A stretch of DNA of 64,000 bases from Blastococcus saxobsidens (GCF_010682065.1 NZ_JAAGWG010000011.1:62001-126000), one strand, 5' to 3'. Shown: positions 8,764-17,360, counted from the stretch's first letter. Numbers and translations are program-made. The notes: generated by a model not told the origin, from the letters alone.

Positions 8764-8813
8764 TGCACGCTGATCGACGTCTCGCATCCCGCTGAGACGT
8801 CGATCAGCGCGCA
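8764..8813 (+). terminator. Long near-perfect hairpin after acyl-CoA dehydrogenase
   Basis: A 16-bp perfect stem (CGCTGATCGACGTCTC and its complement) with the 10-base loop GCATCCCGCT extends to 19 of 20 paired positions. It starts a few bases past the acyl-CoA dehydrogenase stop and precedes the next gene. It may end transcription. The mixed AT/GC stem is unlike the other GC-rich terminators here, so it could instead be a dispersed repeat element. Confidence 0.55.
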
Positions 8814-8874
8814 GTCACGCCGGCCGGGCCGCCGCACGATGGTCACGCCCCGCCCTGGCGGGTAGGGGCCTGCG

Positions 8875-9675
8875 GTGACGATGACCGCGCACCGCGCCGG
8901 ATCCGGACCTCCGCTCGTGCTGGTGCACGGTCTCGGGGGGTCGTGGCGCACCTGGCAGCCGGTGCTCGCCGGGCTGAGCGCCTCCCGCACCGTCGTCGCC
9001 GTCGACCTCCCGGGGTTCGCCGGCGGCACCCCGCCGCTGCCCGATCCGTCCATGGCCAGCCTCACCGACGCCCTCGAGCAGTGGCTGCGCGCCGAAGGGC
9101 TGGCCGACGCATCCCTGGTCGGCAGCTCGCTGGGCGCCCGGATGGTGCTGGAACTGAGCCGGCGGGGGACGGGTGCGGACAACGTCGCCCTCGACCCGGG
9201 CGGGTTCTGGACCGACCGCGAAGCGGCCGTCTTCCGCACCAGCATCGCCGCGTCGGTGGGCCTGCTCCGCCGCATCCGCCCCGTACTGCCCGGACTGCTG
9301 GGCAACCCGGCGGGCCGCACGGCGCTGCTGGCGCAGTTCTCCGCCCGACCGTGGGCCCTGGACGCCGACGTCGTGCGCACCGAGCTCGAGGGCTACCTCG
9401 ACTCGCCGTCATTCGGCGCGGTGCTCGACGACCTGGCCCGCGGCCCGAAGCAGCAGGGGGCGCCGGCCGGCACGCTCCCGGGCCGCCTGACCATCGGCTG
9501 GGGACGCCGGGACCGGGTCACCCTGGCCCGTCAGGCGGCCCGGGCCGCCGAGGCGTTCCCCGACGCCGAGTTGCACTGGTTCCCGCGGTCCGGCCACTTC
9601 CCGCTGTGGGACGAGCCCGAGGAGACCGTGCGGCTCGTGCTGGAACGGACGGCGGGCGGCGTCAGCCCAGGCTGA
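8875..9675 (+). CDS. Alpha/beta-fold hydrolase
   Basis: This is a 266-residue soluble alpha/beta hydrolase. It shows the oxyanion HGLGG motif (LVHGLGGSWRTW), nucleophile elbow GSSLGA (Ser near residue 83), a likely acid in 'WGRRDRVT' and the catalytic His in SGHFPLWDEPEE. The start is GTG at 8875 or ATG at 8881. The gene overlaps the end of the convergent MerR-clamp fusion gene by 14 bp. No substrate can be assigned. Confidence 0.87.
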   Translation: MTMTAHRAGSGPPLVLVHGLGGSWRTWQPVLAGLSASRTVVAVDLPGFAGGTPPLPDPSMASLTDALEQWLRAEGLADASLVGSSLGARMVLELSRRGTGADNVALDPGGFWTDREAAVFRTSIAASVGLLRRIRPVLPGLLGNPAGRTALLAQFSARPWALDADVVRTELEGYLDSPSFGAVLDDLARGPKQQGAPAGTLPGRLTIGWGRRDRVTLARQAARAAEAFPDAELHWFPRSGHFPLWDEPEETVRLVLERTAGGVSPG

Positions 9676-10666
9676 TCGGCATGAGCAGGCTGACGTCGCC
9701 GGGGCGGCGCGGGTCCCGGATGGCCAGCGGCGCGAGCGGGCCGTCGAGGTCGAGCACCAGCTGGCCGGACGCCTCCGCGTCGAGCGCTTCGAGCAGGAAC
9801 TCCCGGTTCACGCCCAACTCGACGGCGCCGAGCGTGAGCACGGTGGCGGTCTCCTCGGCGCCGTCCGGGCCGGTGGGCACGGTGCGGGTGGGCGCCGCGG
9901 CCAGCTCGTCGCGGAACCGGGCGACGTCGAGCTCCACCTGCTCGCTGCCGGCGTCCCGGAGCAGCCGCCGGTAGTCGGGGAAGTCGGCGTCCACGCGGCG
10001 GCCGCGCAGGGAACGCCCGCCCGCCACCAGGACGACGTCGGTCCCGTCGACCTCCAGCGTGAGCGGGCCGTCGCCGTCGAGCGCGGCCAGCGCCTCGTCG
10101 GCCAGGGCCACCGGCACGATGGCGCTGACCGGCCCGCCGTCGAGGACCGCGCCGGGCAGGTGCCGCACGACCAGCCGGTAGCGGTCGGTGGCCACGAGGC
10201 GGACGGCGTCGTCGTCGGCGTCGACGAGGACGCCGGTGAGCATCGGCAGCTCCGGGTCGGTGCCGACGGCGAAGCGCACGGCGCGCAGGGCGTCGAGGAG
10301 GGCGCAGGTCGTGGTGCTGATCGAGGTCATCGGGTTCTCCTTGGCCAGTAGGGATCGGGCGGAGGAGAGCTCACGGCGGGCATCGGCCAGACCGTCCTGG
10401 AGACGCCGCAGGTGCGTCTCCAGGACGGCGTCGACGACCGCGAGGTCGTCCCGGTGCTCGAGCACCCGGCCGATCTCGGCGAGCGGCAGACCCACCCGCC
10501 GCAGCCGGGCCACCAGGCGCGCGACGACGACCTGCTCGTCGCTGTACCAGCGGTAGTTCGTCCACGGGTCCACGTGCGCCGGCACGAGCACGCCGGCGCC
10601 GTCGTAGAACCGCAGCGCGCTCACCGTCAGGCCGCTCTCGCGTGCCATCTGGCCGATCCCCCGCAT
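9662..10666 (-). CDS. MerR-family regulator fused to a DNA polymerase III beta-clamp-like domain
   Basis: The N-terminal 70 residues or so are a MerR winged helix ('IGQMARESGLTVSALRFYDGAGVL', then YRWYSDEQV), followed by a dimerisation coiled helix to about residue 115. The rest (about 115-334), starting 'MTSISTTTCALLDALRAV', resembles domains 2 and 3 of the DnaN sliding clamp: 'LPMLTGVLVDAD...VRLVATDRYRLVV', 'ADFPDYRRLL', 'NREFLLEAL' and the clamp-like end 'LLMPISLG'. The likely reading is a transcription factor using a clamp-like fold as effector or oligomerisation module. ATG 10666 has GGAGGAG just before it. A MerR-type palindrome lies upstream, suggesting autoregulation. Confidence 0.83.
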   Translation of the reverse strand: MRGIGQMARESGLTVSALRFYDGAGVLVPAHVDPWTNYRWYSDEQVVVARLVARLRRVGLPLAEIGRVLEHRDDLAVVDAVLETHLRRLQDGLADARRELSSARSLLAKENPMTSISTTTCALLDALRAVRFAVGTDPELPMLTGVLVDADDDAVRLVATDRYRLVVRHLPGAVLDGGPVSAIVPVALADEALAALDGDGPLTLEVDGTDVVLVAGGRSLRGRRVDADFPDYRRLLRDAGSEQVELDVARFRDELAAAPTRTVPTGPDGAEETATVLTLGAVELGVNREFLLEALDAEASGQLVLDLDGPLAPLAIRDPRRPGDVSLLMPISLG

Positions 10667-10694
10667 GCGCTCCTCCACGACTCGAACCGTCGGG

Positions 10695-10716
10695 CCTCGA
10701 CCCGGTCGAGGGTCAA
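10695..10716 (-). promoter_or_regulatory. MerR-type operator/promoter of the MerR-clamp gene
   Basis: There is a perfect palindrome CCTCGACC-C-GGTCGAGG (10695-10711), abutted on the minus strand by TTGACC (10711-10716) as a -35 element. A TTGACC box running into a dyad that fills a long spacer is the known layout of MerR/SoxR-controlled promoters. It lies 29-50 bp upstream of the start at 10666. Confidence 0.65.
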
Positions 10717-10885
10717 CAGTGCCCGACGGCGTGGTGCGGGTGGGGTCCGCGGTGCTGTCGCGGAAGAGTGGCGGCGGACCGTCGTGGCGTGGTCGGGCGC
10801 CGTGCACCCACCGGACACCTCGGCTGCTGATCCTGGGCGCGTCCGGGACCCGCCGTGGGCCCTCCGTTCCGAGGTGAGACCCGCC

Positions 10886-12082
10886 GTGAACGCTGTGCGA
10901 CCGCTCTCCCCACCCATCCCCGGCAGGCGCGCGACGCCGGACGGCCTGCGCGTCGTCGTCGTCGCCGAGACCTTCCGTCCCGCGGTCAACGGCGTCGTCG
11001 GCTCGGTGCTGCGCGCCGTCGACCACCTCGCCGTCCGCGGGCACGAGCCGATCGTCCTCGCGCCCAGCGGCTCGTCCTACGAGTCGGCCTGCGGAGCGCG
11101 GATCCCGGTCGTGACGGTGCCGTCCATGCGGTTGCCGGTGTACCGCCACCTGCCGCTGGCCCGGCCGGGCCTCGACGTCACGCGGGTGCTCGCCGACCTC
11201 GCGCCCGACGTCGTCCACCTGGCCTCGCCGGCGGTCCTCGGTGCAGCGGCCGGCCGCGCGGCGCGGACGCTCGGCATCCCCTCGGTGGCCGTGTTCCAGA
11301 CCGACCTCGCCGCCTTCGCGCGGCGCTACCGCGTGCCCGGCGGGGCGGCCGCTGCCTGGCGGGCGCTGCGGGCGGTGCACGCGAGCGCCGACCTCACGCT
11401 CGCACCGTCCTCGTCGACCGCCGCGCTGCTGCGCCGGCACGGCATCGGGCCGGTGACGCAGTGGGCCCGGGGCGTCGACCTGGTCCAGTTCGCGCCGGGA
11501 CGGCGGGACGCGTGGTTGCGCGGCCAGCTGGCCCCGAACGGCGAGCTGCTGGTCGGCGTGGTGGCGCGGCTGGCCGTGGAGAAGCGGTTGGAGCTGCTGG
11601 CCGGGGTGAGCCGGCTGCCCGGTGTCCGGCTGGTCGTGGTGGGCGACGGCCCCTGCCGGGGGCGGCTGGCCCAGGCGCTGCCCGAGGCGGTCTTCCTCGG
11701 CCAGCGCACCGGGGACGCGCTCGCCCGGATCGTCGCCTCGTTCGACCTCTTCGTGCACCCGGGGCCCGACGAGACGTTCTGCCAGGCGGTGCAGGAGGCG
11801 CTGGCCGCCGGTGTGCCCGCGGTCGTGGCGGCGTCGGGCGGGCCGCTGGACCTGGTGCGGCACGGCGAGAACGGCTGGCTGTGGGCCGGCGCCGATCCCG
11901 AGGTGCTGGCCGCGATGGTCGCCGGGCTGCGGGACGACCGGCTGGCGCTGCGGGCCGTCGCGGCCCGCACCCGCTCGTCGGTGGAGCACCGCACCTGGGC
12001 CCGCATCGGCGACCAGCTGATCAGCCACTACGGCAGCGTGCTCGGGCTGACCCCGCAGGTCGCCCCGCTGCGCAGCGCCTGA
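10886..12082 (+). CDS. GT4 glycosyltransferase, MgtA/PimB-like mannosyltransferase
   Basis: This GT-B fold enzyme of the GT4 family is close in pattern to mycobacterial MgtA: 'VVVVAETFRPAVNGV', 'PDVVHLASPAVLGAA', 'VAVFQTDLAAFARRY', 'WARGVDLVQFAP' and the C-terminal donor-binding 'HPGPDETFCQAVQEALAAGVP'. MgtA-type enzymes transfer mannose from GDP-mannose to membrane glycolipids at the cytoplasmic face. The start is uncertain: GTG 10886 is used here, and GTG 10874 or 10895 are also in frame. It is transcribed away from the MerR-clamp gene. Confidence 0.87.
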   Translation: MNAVRPLSPPIPGRRATPDGLRVVVVAETFRPAVNGVVGSVLRAVDHLAVRGHEPIVLAPSGSSYESACGARIPVVTVPSMRLPVYRHLPLARPGLDVTRVLADLAPDVVHLASPAVLGAAAGRAARTLGIPSVAVFQTDLAAFARRYRVPGGAAAAWRALRAVHASADLTLAPSSSTAALLRRHGIGPVTQWARGVDLVQFAPGRRDAWLRGQLAPNGELLVGVVARLAVEKRLELLAGVSRLPGVRLVVVGDGPCRGRLAQALPEAVFLGQRTGDALARIVASFDLFVHPGPDETFCQAVQEALAAGVPAVVAASGGPLDLVRHGENGWLWAGADPEVLAAMVAGLRDDRLALRAVAARTRSSVEHRTWARIGDQLISHYGSVLGLTPQVAPLRSA

Positions 12083-12106
12083 GCCGGCCGCCCCGCCGGG
12101 GAAGGC

Positions 12107-13345
12107 TCAGCTCGCGAGGATCTCCTCGTCGGCGTGCGCGATGTGCGCCAGCTCCCGCCAGATGAGGACCAGGATGATCGCCGAGCCCACGAAGGCGAAC
12201 CAGAACGGGCCGGTGATCCCCCAGATCCGCGCGATGACGCCGCCCAGCGCCTGGCCGACGACGATCCCGCCGAAGAGCCCGATCAGGTAGAGGCTGCCCA
12301 CGCGCCCCTGCAGCTCGGCCGGCACCGCCCGCATCCGGACCGTGCGCGACGTCGTCCCCCACACGAAGATGTGCGCCCCGAAGACGAACATGATTCCCAC
12401 GGCGACCCAGCCGGTCGTGGCCAGCGCCAGGCCCAGGTGGGTGAAGGTCTCGACGATCAGGCCGGCACGCATGATCGAGCCCAGGCTGGCGTGCCGCTCG
12501 AGCCAGTCGTAGGCCGGGGACGCGACCAGTCCGCCGACGGCCCCGGCCGTCGTCAGCAGGCCGAAGCCCACCGGCCCCATGTCGAGCCGCTCGGTCGCGT
12601 AGAGCACCAGCACCGACCAGGCCGCGCCGTAGGTGACGTTGAACGTGACGATCGTCAGCGTCAGGGTGCGCACCGCGCGGTTGCCCCAGGTCCAGCGGAA
12701 CCCCTCGACGATGTCCCGGCGCACGTGCCGCGGCCCCTCCGGCGCGGGCAGCCGCGGCACCGCCATCCGGGCGATGAGCAGCGCGCCGAGCAGCAGGCAC
12801 ACCACCTGGACGACGAACGGCCAGGCCAGGCCGGCGGCGAAGAGGGCGGCACCCAGCGCGGGGCCCGCCAGCTCGTTCATCGTGATCCGCGCCGTGGTCA
12901 GCCGGGCGTTGCCGATGCCCAGGTCGGTCTTGTGCACGACCATCGGCAGGAGCGTGCCGGTGGTGGTGTCGACGAAGACCTCGGCGGTGCCCAGCAGGAA
13001 CATCGCGGCCAGCACCACGGGGACGTTCACCGCGTCGGTGACGAGTGCGGCGACGAGGACGACGAGGACGACGGCGCGCAGCAGGTCCCCGACGATCACC
13101 ACCCGCCGGCGGTCCAGCCGGTCGGCCAGGACGCCGGCGTGCAGCCCGAGGAGCAGCCACGGCAGCCGCTGCAGGAGGCCGGCCAGCGCGACGAGCAGCG
13201 GGTCGGAGGTCTGCGAGGCGACCAGCAGCGGGCCGGCGGCCAGCGCGATGCCGTCGCCGAGGTTGCCCGCCCAGGCCGAACCCACCAGCCAGCGGAACGG
13301 CGTGCCCATGCGGACCGGGAGCACTGCATCGACGATCCGGCCCAC
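12107..13345 (-). CDS. MFS transporter (EntS/MFS_3-like exporter)
   Basis: This 412-residue polytopic membrane protein has about 12 hydrophobic segments. The MFS loop motif 'GVLADRLDRRRVV' lies between TM2 and TM3, and the central charged linker 'RLPAPEGPRHVRRDIVEGF' separates the two halves. The family includes enterobactin and macrolide exporters; the substrate cannot be inferred. It is convergent with the glycosyltransferase and has a GC hexanucleotide tract upstream. Confidence 0.88.
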   Translation of the reverse strand: MGRIVDAVLPVRMGTPFRWLVGSAWAGNLGDGIALAAGPLLVASQTSDPLLVALAGLLQRLPWLLLGLHAGVLADRLDRRRVVIVGDLLRAVVLVVLVAALVTDAVNVPVVLAAMFLLGTAEVFVDTTTGTLLPMVVHKTDLGIGNARLTTARITMNELAGPALGAALFAAGLAWPFVVQVVCLLLGALLIARMAVPRLPAPEGPRHVRRDIVEGFRWTWGNRAVRTLTLTIVTFNVTYGAAWSVLVLYATERLDMGPVGFGLLTTAGAVGGLVASPAYDWLERHASLGSIMRAGLIVETFTHLGLALATTGWVAVGIMFVFGAHIFVWGTTSRTVRMRAVPAELQGRVGSLYLIGLFGGIVVGQALGGVIARIWGITGPFWFAFVGSAIILVLIWRELAHIAHADEEILAS

Positions 13346-13451
13346 GAGGAGGAGACCCTAGGCGTGCCGGCGGGCGACGGCGTCGCGGCATCCCGGGGGC
13401 GTTGGCCCGCCAGAGGTCATTCTCCGGGGCGAGATGTCCTGCAGCGGGTCA

Positions 13452-13493
13452 ACGCCGACGCCGACGCCGACGCCGACGCCGTCGCCGTCGCCG
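13452..13493. repeat. Hexanucleotide tandem repeat (ACGCCG)5(TCGCCG)2
   Basis: There are seven consecutive hexamers, five ACGCCG and two TCGCCG, ending three bases before the alpha-glucosidase stop. The tract lies between two minus-strand genes, upstream of the MFS gene. Such tracts can slip in length. Confidence 0.8.
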
Positions 13494-13495
13494 GC

Positions 13496-15223
13496 TCAGG
13501 TGGGCAGCCGCAGGACGCGGGCCTCCCAGGGGCGCAGCTCGGCCGGGTCGTCGTCCGGGAGGTTGCCCAGCACCAGCTCGGCCGCGGGCGCCTCGGGCAG
13601 CAGCTCGGCCAGCCGGTACGCCGTCCGCGACAGGTTGCAGACGACGAGCAGCGTGACGTCGTCCAGCGAGCGGGTGAAGGCGTACACCTCGTCGTGGTCG
13701 GGCAGCAGCATCGTGAAGTGGCCGAGGGCCACCACCGGCAGCTCGTGCCGGAGCGCGATCAGCCGCCGGTAGTGGGCCAGCACGGAACCGGCGTCGTCCC
13801 GCTGCGCCGCCGCGTTCCACTCCGCGGAGTCGGGGTTGACCGGCAGCCAGGGCGTCCCGCTGGTGAACCCCGCGTTCGGGGAGTCGTCCCACTGCACCGG
13901 CGTGCGGGCGTTGTCCCGGCTCATCGTCCGGAGCGCCGCCAGCACCTCCGCGGGATCCTGCCCCGCCGACACCGCCTGGACGTGGTGGTTCAGCGACTCG
14001 ACGTCCCGGAACTCCTCCAGCGAGCTGAACGGGAAGTTGGCCATCCCGATCTCCTCGCCCTGGTAGACGTACGGCGTCCCGCGGTGCAGGTGCAGCAGCG
14101 TGGCCAGGCAGGTGGCGGAGTCGCGGCGGAACTCGGGGGAGTCGTCGCCGAAGCGGGAGACGGCGCGCGGCTGGTCGTGGTTGTCCCAGTAGAGGGAGTT
14201 CCACCCGACGTCGGCCAGCCCCGCCTGCCACCGGCCGAAGGAGGCCTTGAGGTCGCGCATCCGCAGCGGGCGGAGATCCCACTTCGACGTCCCGTGGTCC
14301 AGCCCGACGTGCTCGAACTGGAAGACCATGTCCACCTCGCCGCGCGCCGGGTCGGTGAACAGGCGGGCCTCCTCCACGGTCACGCCGGGCATCTCGCCGA
14401 CGGTGAGGAACGTTCCGTTCCGTCCGGCGAAGACCTCGCGGTGCATCTCGGCCAGGAACTCGTGGATCCGCGGCCCGCCGAGATAGGACGCCGAGCCGTC
14501 ACCCAGCGACGAGCCGGGCAGCGGCGGGCCGTCGTGCAGGTGCCCGTCCTCGGCCCCGTCCCTCCCTCGGAGGTCCTTGCTGATCATGTTGATGACGTCC
14601 ATGCGGAAGCCGTCGACCCCCCGGTCGAGCCACCACCGCATCATCGCGTACACCGCCTCCCTGACCTCGGGGTTCTCCCAGTTCAGGTCGGGCTGACGGC
14701 GGTCGAACAGGTGCAGGTAGTACTCGCCGCTGGCCTCGTCGAGCTCCCAGACGGGCCCGGAGAAGAACGACTGCCAGTTGGTCGGCTCCGCCCCCGGGTC
14801 GCCGGCCGCCATGCCCTCCCGCGGCGGCCGCCACCAGTACCAGTCCCGCTTCGGGTTGTCGGTCGACGACCGGGACTCGACGAACCAGGGGTGGGCGTCG
14901 CTGGTGTGGTTGACCACCAGGTCCATCAGCAGCTTCATCCCGCGTGCGTGCAGGGCGGCGATCAGCTCGTCGAGCTGCTCGAGCGTGCCGAACAGCGGGT
15001 CGATGCCCTGGTAGTCGCTGATGTCGTAGCCGTTGTCGGCCTGCGGCGAGGGGTAGACCGGGGACAGCCACAGGACGTCGACGCCCAGGTCGGCCAGGTG
15101 GTCGATCCGCTGCAGCACACCGCCGAGGTCGCCGATGCCGTCGCCGTCCGAGTCCTGGAACGAGCGCGGATAGACCTGGTAGACGACGGCACGGGTCCAC
15201 CACGCGGGCTGGTCAGCGGCCAT
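13496..15223 (-). CDS. GH13 alpha-glucosidase (oligo-1,6-glucosidase type)
   Basis: This 575-residue cytosolic GH13 enzyme releases glucose from short alpha-glucosides. GH13 conserved regions are visible: 'DLVVNHTSDAHPWF' (region I), 'GVDGFRMDVINMISKD' (region II, with the nucleophile Asp), 'TVGEMPGV' (region III, the acid Glu) and 'WDNHDQPR' (region IV). The order 'WWTRAVVYQVYPRSFQDSDGDGIGDL' at the N-terminus is typical of oligo-1,6-glucosidase, trehalose-6-phosphate hydrolase and related enzymes. ATG 15223 gives the normal family length. Confidence 0.92.
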   Translation of the reverse strand: MAADQPAWWTRAVVYQVYPRSFQDSDGDGIGDLGGVLQRIDHLADLGVDVLWLSPVYPSPQADNGYDISDYQGIDPLFGTLEQLDELIAALHARGMKLLMDLVVNHTSDAHPWFVESRSSTDNPKRDWYWWRPPREGMAAGDPGAEPTNWQSFFSGPVWELDEASGEYYLHLFDRRQPDLNWENPEVREAVYAMMRWWLDRGVDGFRMDVINMISKDLRGRDGAEDGHLHDGPPLPGSSLGDGSASYLGGPRIHEFLAEMHREVFAGRNGTFLTVGEMPGVTVEEARLFTDPARGEVDMVFQFEHVGLDHGTSKWDLRPLRMRDLKASFGRWQAGLADVGWNSLYWDNHDQPRAVSRFGDDSPEFRRDSATCLATLLHLHRGTPYVYQGEEIGMANFPFSSLEEFRDVESLNHHVQAVSAGQDPAEVLAALRTMSRDNARTPVQWDDSPNAGFTSGTPWLPVNPDSAEWNAAAQRDDAGSVLAHYRRLIALRHELPVVALGHFTMLLPDHDEVYAFTRSLDDVTLLVVCNLSRTAYRLAELLPEAPAAELVLGNLPDDDPAELRPWEARVLRLPT

Positions 15224-15261
15224 GGGGCCCAGCCCAGCACGCGGTGGGCCGGCCCGCACGG

Positions 15262-15651
15262 TCAGGCCGGCGGGAAGCCGTGGTGCACGGCCTCGACGTT
15301 GTTGCCGTCCAGGTCGCGGAAGAAGACGCCGTAGTAGCCCGGGTGGTACTCCGGCCACTCGCGCGGCTCGTGCAGGATCTCCGCGCCGGCCTCCCGGGCG
15401 GCGGTGAACACCTGGTCGACCGCCGCGCGGGACGGCGCCGCCAGCGCCAGGTGCACCGGGCGGTTCCCGGGCCCTTCCAGTGGCGACGTCCACAGCTGCG
15501 GCTGCCCGCCCGGGCCGGCCAGGCCGATCACCGGCCCGTGCGGCGTCTCGTACCGCATGAGCTCGCGCACCCCGCACGGCGCGAACACCCGCTCGTAGAA
15601 GGCGGCGGCCGCCGCGGCGTCGGCGCACTGCAGACCCAGGTGGTCGATCAC
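15262..15651 (-). CDS. VOC-family (glyoxalase/dioxygenase fold) protein
   Basis: This is a single vicinal-oxygen-chelate domain of about 129 residues. It begins 'VIDHLGLQCADAAAAAAFYERVF' and ends 'GVFFRDLDGNNVEAVHHG', where His near the start and Glu near the end are usual metal ligands. I chose the GTG at 15651 because it gives the standard VOC N-terminus; a GTG at 15687 would add 12 residues. It is upstream of the alpha-glucosidase on the same strand. The function is not assignable. Confidence 0.8.
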   Translation of the reverse strand: MIDHLGLQCADAAAAAAFYERVFAPCGVRELMRYETPHGPVIGLAGPGGQPQLWTSPLEGPGNRPVHLALAAPSRAAVDQVFTAAREAGAEILHEPREWPEYHPGYYGVFFRDLDGNNVEAVHHGFPPA

Positions 15652-15755
15652 GGCCGGACCGTAGCGGCAGCGAACCGTCTCCGGCACCGGTCGCGGTGCG
15701 CTGCTTGGATGGGGGACGACGGCGCCGGGACCGACCCGGCGCGGGAGGGAGAACC

Positions 15756-16133
15756 GTGGCCGAGCTGACCCGACCCGAGGTCGAGCCGCCGAGCGGACCG
15801 GCGCCCGACGACCTGGTGATCGAGGACCTCGTCGTCGGCGAGGGCCAGGAGGCCAAGGCCGGCGACCTGGTGAACACCCACTACGTCGGTGTCACCCACG
15901 ACGGCGGCGAGCAGTTCGACGCCTCCTGGGACCGCGGCGACCCGCTGGAGTTCCGCGTGGGCGTGGGCATGGTCATCCAGGGCTGGGACGAGGGCATCGT
16001 CGGCATGAAGGTCGGCGGCCGCCGCCGGCTGACCATCCCGGCGCACAAGGCCTACGGCGAGCGCGGTGCCGGCGGCGTCATCAAGCCCGGCGCGACGCTG
16101 GTCTTCGTCGTCGACCTCGTCGGCGTCCGCTGA
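15756..16133 (+). CDS. FKBP-type peptidyl-prolyl cis-trans isomerase
   Basis: This 125-residue soluble FKBP domain would catalyse proline isomerisation during protein folding. It has the family core 'VNTHYVGVTHDGGEQFDASWDRGDPLEF', 'GMVIQGWDEGIVGMKVGGRRRLTIPAHKAYGERG' and 'PGATLVFVVDLV' (shorter segments of one domain). GGGAGGGAG precedes the GTG start. A hairpin terminator follows directly. It is a single-domain form with no signal peptide. Confidence 0.93.
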   Translation: MAELTRPEVEPPSGPAPDDLVIEDLVVGEGQEAKAGDLVNTHYVGVTHDGGEQFDASWDRGDPLEFRVGVGMVIQGWDEGIVGMKVGGRRRLTIPAHKAYGERGAGGVIKPGATLVFVVDLVGVR

Positions 16134-16138
16134 CCCCT

Positions 16139-16166
16139 GGCGGGGGGACCCTTGCGTCCCCCCGCC
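16139..16166. terminator. Hairpin terminator between FKBP and SDR genes
   Basis: A perfect 11-bp stem GGCGGGGGGAC / GTCCCCCCGCC with loop CCTTGC lies six bases past the FKBP stop and nine bases before the end of the convergent SDR gene. It can serve both strands. Confidence 0.75.
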
Positions 16167-16174
16167 GCTGGGCT

Positions 16175-16879
16175 TCAGACGGCGGGCCGGCTGTAGAACT
16201 CGCGCGGGTCGGCGGCCAGTGAGGCCTTGACGCCGCGGCTCCAGTCGTCGACCAGCACCTCCCAGTCGCCGGCCTGGACACCGTCCAGCGCTGCCCGCAC
16301 GACGTCTGCCGGGGCGCTCATCGGGCCGGTGTAGCCGGCCATCATGTCGGTGTCGGCCGCCCCCAGCACCACCCCGGTCACCTGCGTGCCGTGGCCGGTG
16401 AGCTCGAGGCGGACGCCGTTGGTCAGGCTCCACGCCGCCGCCTTGGCCGCCGCGTAGGCGTTGGCGCCGTCGTAGGAGAACCAGGACAGCGCCGACAGCA
16501 CGTTCACGATGGCCCCGCCACCGTTGCGGGCCAGCGTGGGCGCGAACGCCCGGACCACGCCCAGCGTGCCGAAGAAGTGCGTGTCCATCTCCCGCCGGAT
16601 CTCGGTCAGGTCGCCGGTGACCAGGTTCGAGCCGGTGGTGATACCGGCGTTGTTGACCACCAGGGTCACGTCGCCGGCGGCAGCGGCTGCCGCCGCGACC
16701 GACTCCGGGTCGGTGACGTCCAGCGGCAGCACCTCGACGCCCGGGACGTCGACCAGCTCGGGACGGCGGGACGTGGCGTAGACCTTGGCGGCGCCGCGCT
16801 CGAGGAGCTGCTGGGCGAACTGGCGGCCGAGGCCGCGGTTCGCGCCGGTGACGAGGGCGACCGATCCGGTGATGTCCAT
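16175..16879 (-). CDS. Short-chain dehydrogenase/reductase
   Basis: This 234-residue classical SDR has the cofactor motif TGANRGLG near residue 13, NNAG at 'VNNAGITTG', Ser in 'NVLSALSWF' and the catalytic YAAAK ('NAYAAAKAA'). It is a soluble NAD(P)-dependent oxidoreductase of unknown substrate. It is divergent from a small MerR regulator, and a MerR-type dyad in the gap suggests that regulator controls it. Confidence 0.9.
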   Translation of the reverse strand: MDITGSVALVTGANRGLGRQFAQQLLERGAAKVYATSRRPELVDVPGVEVLPLDVTDPESVAAAAAAAGDVTLVVNNAGITTGSNLVTGDLTEIRREMDTHFFGTLGVVRAFAPTLARNGGGAIVNVLSALSWFSYDGANAYAAAKAAAWSLTNGVRLELTGHGTQVTGVVLGAADTDMMAGYTGPMSAPADVVRAALDGVQAGDWEVLVDDWSRGVKASLAADPREFYSRPAV

Positions 16880-16924
16880 GGTGGTTCTCCTTGCGCTCGG
16901 GGGGTGCTGTCCGGGACGCTAGAA

Positions 16925-16947
16925 CCTCACGCTGACGTCAGGGTCAA
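16925..16947 (-). promoter_or_regulatory. MerR-type operator in SDR/MerR divergent promoter
   Basis: On the minus strand TTGACC (16942-16947) is followed by CCTGACG-TCAG-CGTGAGG, an imperfect dyad (one mismatch in 7), and then by TTCTAG as a possible -10. This fits the extended-spacer promoters of the MerR family and points toward the SDR gene. Confidence 0.55.
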
Positions 16948-16976
16948 CTGTGAGCCCGACCACTGAGGAGCTCCGG

Positions 16977-17345
16977 ATGCTGCGTATCGGCGAGATCGCC
17001 GCCAGGTCCGGCGTGAGCGTGCGGGCGCTGCGCTACTACGAGGAGCAGGGGTTGCTCGACGCCGAGCGCACCGCAAGTGGCCAGCGCAGATATCCGGAGA
17101 ACGCCGTGGACCGGGTGCGGTTCATCCAGCAGCTCTACGCGGCCGGGCTGACCAGCAAGGACGTCCTCGCGCTGCTGCCGTGCGTGCACACCGGCGTCGC
17201 CACGCCGGCGATGATGGCCCTGTTGCTGGAGCAGCGGGGCCGGATCGACCGGCAGATCGCCGAGCTTTCCAAGGCCCGGGAGCGGCTGGACGAGGTCATC
17301 CGCATCGGCCGCGACTACGTCCCCGAGGTCGCCGCCGCCTCGTGA
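16977..17345 (+). CDS. MerR-family transcriptional regulator
   Basis: This 122-residue regulator has the MerR helix-turn-helix 'MLRIGEIAARSGVSVRALRYYEEQGLL', then 'RRYPENAVDRVRFIQQL' and a C-terminal dimerisation helix. One Cys lies in 'LLPCVHTG', too few for a metal cluster of the SoxR type. ATG 16977 is preceded by GAGGAG at 6 bases and is preferred over GTG 16950. It probably regulates the divergent SDR and possibly itself. Confidence 0.88.
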   Translation: MLRIGEIAARSGVSVRALRYYEEQGLLDAERTASGQRRYPENAVDRVRFIQQLYAAGLTSKDVLALLPCVHTGVATPAMMALLLEQRGRIDRQIAELSKARERLDEVIRIGRDYVPEVAAAS

Positions 17346-17360
17346 GCCCGAGGCGCAGGA

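Noticed and set aside
11029..12028. Minus-strand extension of the MerR-clamp frame upstream through the glycosyltransferase
   Set aside because: The extension is antisense to a well-supported GT4 enzyme; the MerR helix-turn-helix and ribosome site set the start at 10666.
13452..13493. Hexanucleotide tract as a CRISPR-like or regulatory repeat
   Set aside because: It is a simple GC microsatellite without spacers, next to a stop codon.
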